Below are positions 6,392-7,166 of a DNA stretch of 7,166 bases, in pieces. A model generated the notes under the pieces. That model was not told the DNA's origin. It made no database searches and was given only the letters and a program-made list of their open reading frames with translations. Position 1 is the stretch's first letter, and every line of letters begins with the position of its first letter. Source of the DNA: Spirosoma sp. (GTDB lineage Bacteria; Bacteroidota; Bacteroidia; Cytophagales; Spirosomataceae). Location of the stretch: NCBI GenBank assembly GCA_025351545.1, contig JANXVQ010000161.1, positions 1-7,166 on the forward strand, given 5' to 3'. Both the position numbers and the translations under genes were made by a program.

Positions 6392-6943
6392 TTAGTTGTT
6401 ATTTCTCTTGAGTTTATCGCCTGCTTTGTCAAAGGCGTCGCCTAGTTCATGGCCCGCCTGCTTAAAGCCCGATTTTACGTTTTTCCAGGCATCAGCCGTT
6501 GCGTTTTTAGCCTTATCAATATCCTTACCCATTTCTTTGCGTTCCACTTCAAGTTTTGATTTCTGACGCTCCGTTTCGATTTTAGCCTTATCACTCTGAT
6601 TATTGGCTTTCTCTTTCAATTCGGCAATTTTTGCATCTAATTTATCCTTCTGGACATTCATTTTAGCCACTACATCGTCCCGTTCGCGTCTAAAGTCAGT
6701 AGCCACTTCGTCCGATTTAGCATCTGCTTTTTCACCGGCTTCCTTCAAATCTGCTTTGGCTTTGTTAGCTGCATCTTTTGCATCAGCAGCAACAGCATCG
6801 CCTGTTTTTTCGAGGGCGTCTTCGGTGCGAGATTTCTTCTTATCATCAGAACCGCAGGACTGCAATAGCGCCAGAGACGATACCAGCATTATAGTGCCGG
6901 CAACGTGTTTAATTCGCGTTAACATTAATAGGTACTCTTTCAT
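6392..6943 (-). CDS. Small Lys/Ala/Asp/Glu-rich helical lipoprotein, function unknown
   Basis: I do not recognise a named family. The 183 residues begin with a lipoprotein signal peptide: MKEYLLMLTRIKH, a hydrophobic core, then lipobox LQSC with Cys30. The next residues are GSDDKKK; Ser-Asp-Asp near the lipidated Cys resembles the lipoprotein export signal that sends Bacteroidota lipoproteins to the cell surface (inference). Residues about 40-150 are almost wholly helix-forming, with repeating Ala/Lys/Asp/Glu patterns and no Pro, likely a coiled coil or LEA-like amphipathic helix (for example ERDDVVAKMNVQKDKLDAKI). The C-terminal DAWKNVKSGFKQAGHELGDAF segment looks like a separate amphipathic helix. 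Alternative start: Met7 (codon 6923-6925), which still gives a good 23-residue signal peptide. It has its own terminator, and an IS630-like remnant lies just upstream. Confidence 0.82.
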   Translation of the reverse strand: MKEYLLMLTRIKHVAGTIMLVSSLALLQSCGSDDKKKSRTEDALEKTGDAVAADAKDAANKAKADLKEAGEKADAKSDEVATDFRRERDDVVAKMNVQKDKLDAKIAELKEKANNQSDKAKIETERQKSKLEVERKEMGKDIDKAKNATADAWKNVKSGFKQAGHELGDAFDKAGDKLKRNNN

Positions 6944-6983
6944 ACTAGCTTTTGTGTAGTTTGATTTTCAGAAACCGGGTTTA

Positions 6984-6991
6984 CAAATGAT
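6984..6991 (-). promoter_or_regulatory. Weak candidate -7 box for the lipoprotein gene
   Basis: The minus strand reads ATCATTTG, matching TAnnTTTG only in its TTTG half, 40 bp before the start codon at 6943. It is the closest approach to a Bacteroidota promoter in the 70 bp between the gene and the transposase remnant. No -33 TTG is visible. The site could also be only a chance match. Confidence 0.2.
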
Positions 6992-7013
6992 GAACGCATT
7001 AGTACACTGTAAT

Positions 7014-7166
7014 TTAAGTTTTATGGTATTTTTTATTGACTGAATTAACCTTTGTGTAGCCCCTGTTTAAGGTCTCTCAAGCTTGACTAACGGTGAATTG
7101 CCAGGTGATTTTAACCGAGCGCTGGTTGCGCTCAGCCGCCCAAGCCAAGACCTCTCGTTCTAATTG
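7014..7166 (-). pseudogene. IS630-family transposase, C-terminal end with in-frame TGA; cut by the right edge
   Basis: Reading leftward from 7166, the frame gives 29 sense codons containing EVLAWAAERNQ and KITWQFTVSQA, then TGA (7077-7079), then ETLNRGYTKVN and on to TAA (7014-7016). The pattern W-x-x-x-RN...W-x-FT...A-R-x-x-L...Y is the usual C-terminal end of IS630 transposases. The TGA falls exactly where Arg is expected, so a CGA to TGA change is the simple reading. Either the copy is broken by this nonsense mutation, or its protein ends at 7077 and lacks about 20 residues. The rest of the gene, including the DDE catalytic residues, lies outside the window, so its state cannot be judged. 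Identification is by motif memory from a short stretch. Confidence 0.55.

Noticed and set aside
6603..6959. A 118-residue plus-strand open frame that starts with a hydrophobic, signal-like segment.
   Set aside because: It lies antisense to the helical lipoprotein gene. Its Ala/Ser/Phe-rich make-up is what the opposite strand of Lys/Ala/Glu-rich codons gives, and it shows no family motif.
6951..7059. A 9-bp direct repeat TTTGTGTAG at 6951-6959 and 7051-7059, exactly 100 bp apart.
   Set aside because: It is too short to be convincing. One copy falls inside the transposase-like coding stretch, and no matching flanks extend it.
1..7166. Search for CRISPR arrays, tRNA or rRNA genes, and toxin-antitoxin or defence genes.
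   Set aside because: No regular spaced repeats, no cloverleaf-like segment and no such protein motifs were found by eye.

Overview
The window looks like chromosomal DNA from a Bacteroidota bacterium, most likely of the order Cytophagales (a Spirosoma-like relative is a guess from protein style only). The evidence is: gene starts without Shine-Dalgarno sequences and with AT-rich leaders; candidate promoters of the Bacteroidota TAnnTTTG type; an outer-envelope lipoprotein with Ser-Asp-Asp just after the lipidated cysteine; and a PpiD-like foldase that begins MSVINKIRERSGLAVG, as the Bacteroidota members do. It is mostly a compact housekeeping region, with the end of a mobile element at its right edge.

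Layout, left to right. The 3' part of nth (endonuclease III, + strand, cut by the left edge) converges on ndk (- strand), and a long two-way hairpin terminator overlaps the ends of both genes. From a shared upstream region of about 260 bp, ndk is read leftward and a DHH/DHHA1 phosphoesterase of the NrnA type is read rightward. The phosphoesterase is followed by a periplasmic FKBP-type prolyl isomerase lipoprotein with one active and one degenerate FKBP domain. After a clear intrinsic terminator comes rdgB/HAM1 (nucleotide pool pyrophosphatase), whose ATG lies only 7 nt past the terminator's T-run. rdgB converges on a 706-residue membrane-anchored SurA/PpiD-type foldase (- strand), separated by a perfect 19-bp two-way hairpin. 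Upstream of the foldase, on the same strand and with its own terminator, lies a Lys/Ala/Asp/Glu-rich helical lipoprotein. The last ~150 bp read, on the - strand, as the C-terminal end of an IS630-family transposase with an in-frame TGA.

Functionally there are two themes. The first is nucleic-acid and nucleotide hygiene: base excision repair by Nth, NTP balancing by Ndk, removal of nano-RNA or pAp by the DHH enzyme, and removal of ITP/XTP/dITP by RdgB. The second is envelope protein folding: the FKBP lipoprotein and the PpiD-like parvulin. The order ndk - DHH phosphoesterase - FKBP lipoprotein recalls the surroundings of gldI in Flavobacteriia; this is a recollection to be checked.

I do not see a new defence, toxin or biosynthetic system here. 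The most interesting points are the terminator pressed against the rdgB start, the degenerate-plus-active domain designs of the two foldases, the GC-rich foldable leader of ndk, and the broken IS630 end next to the lipoprotein promoter.
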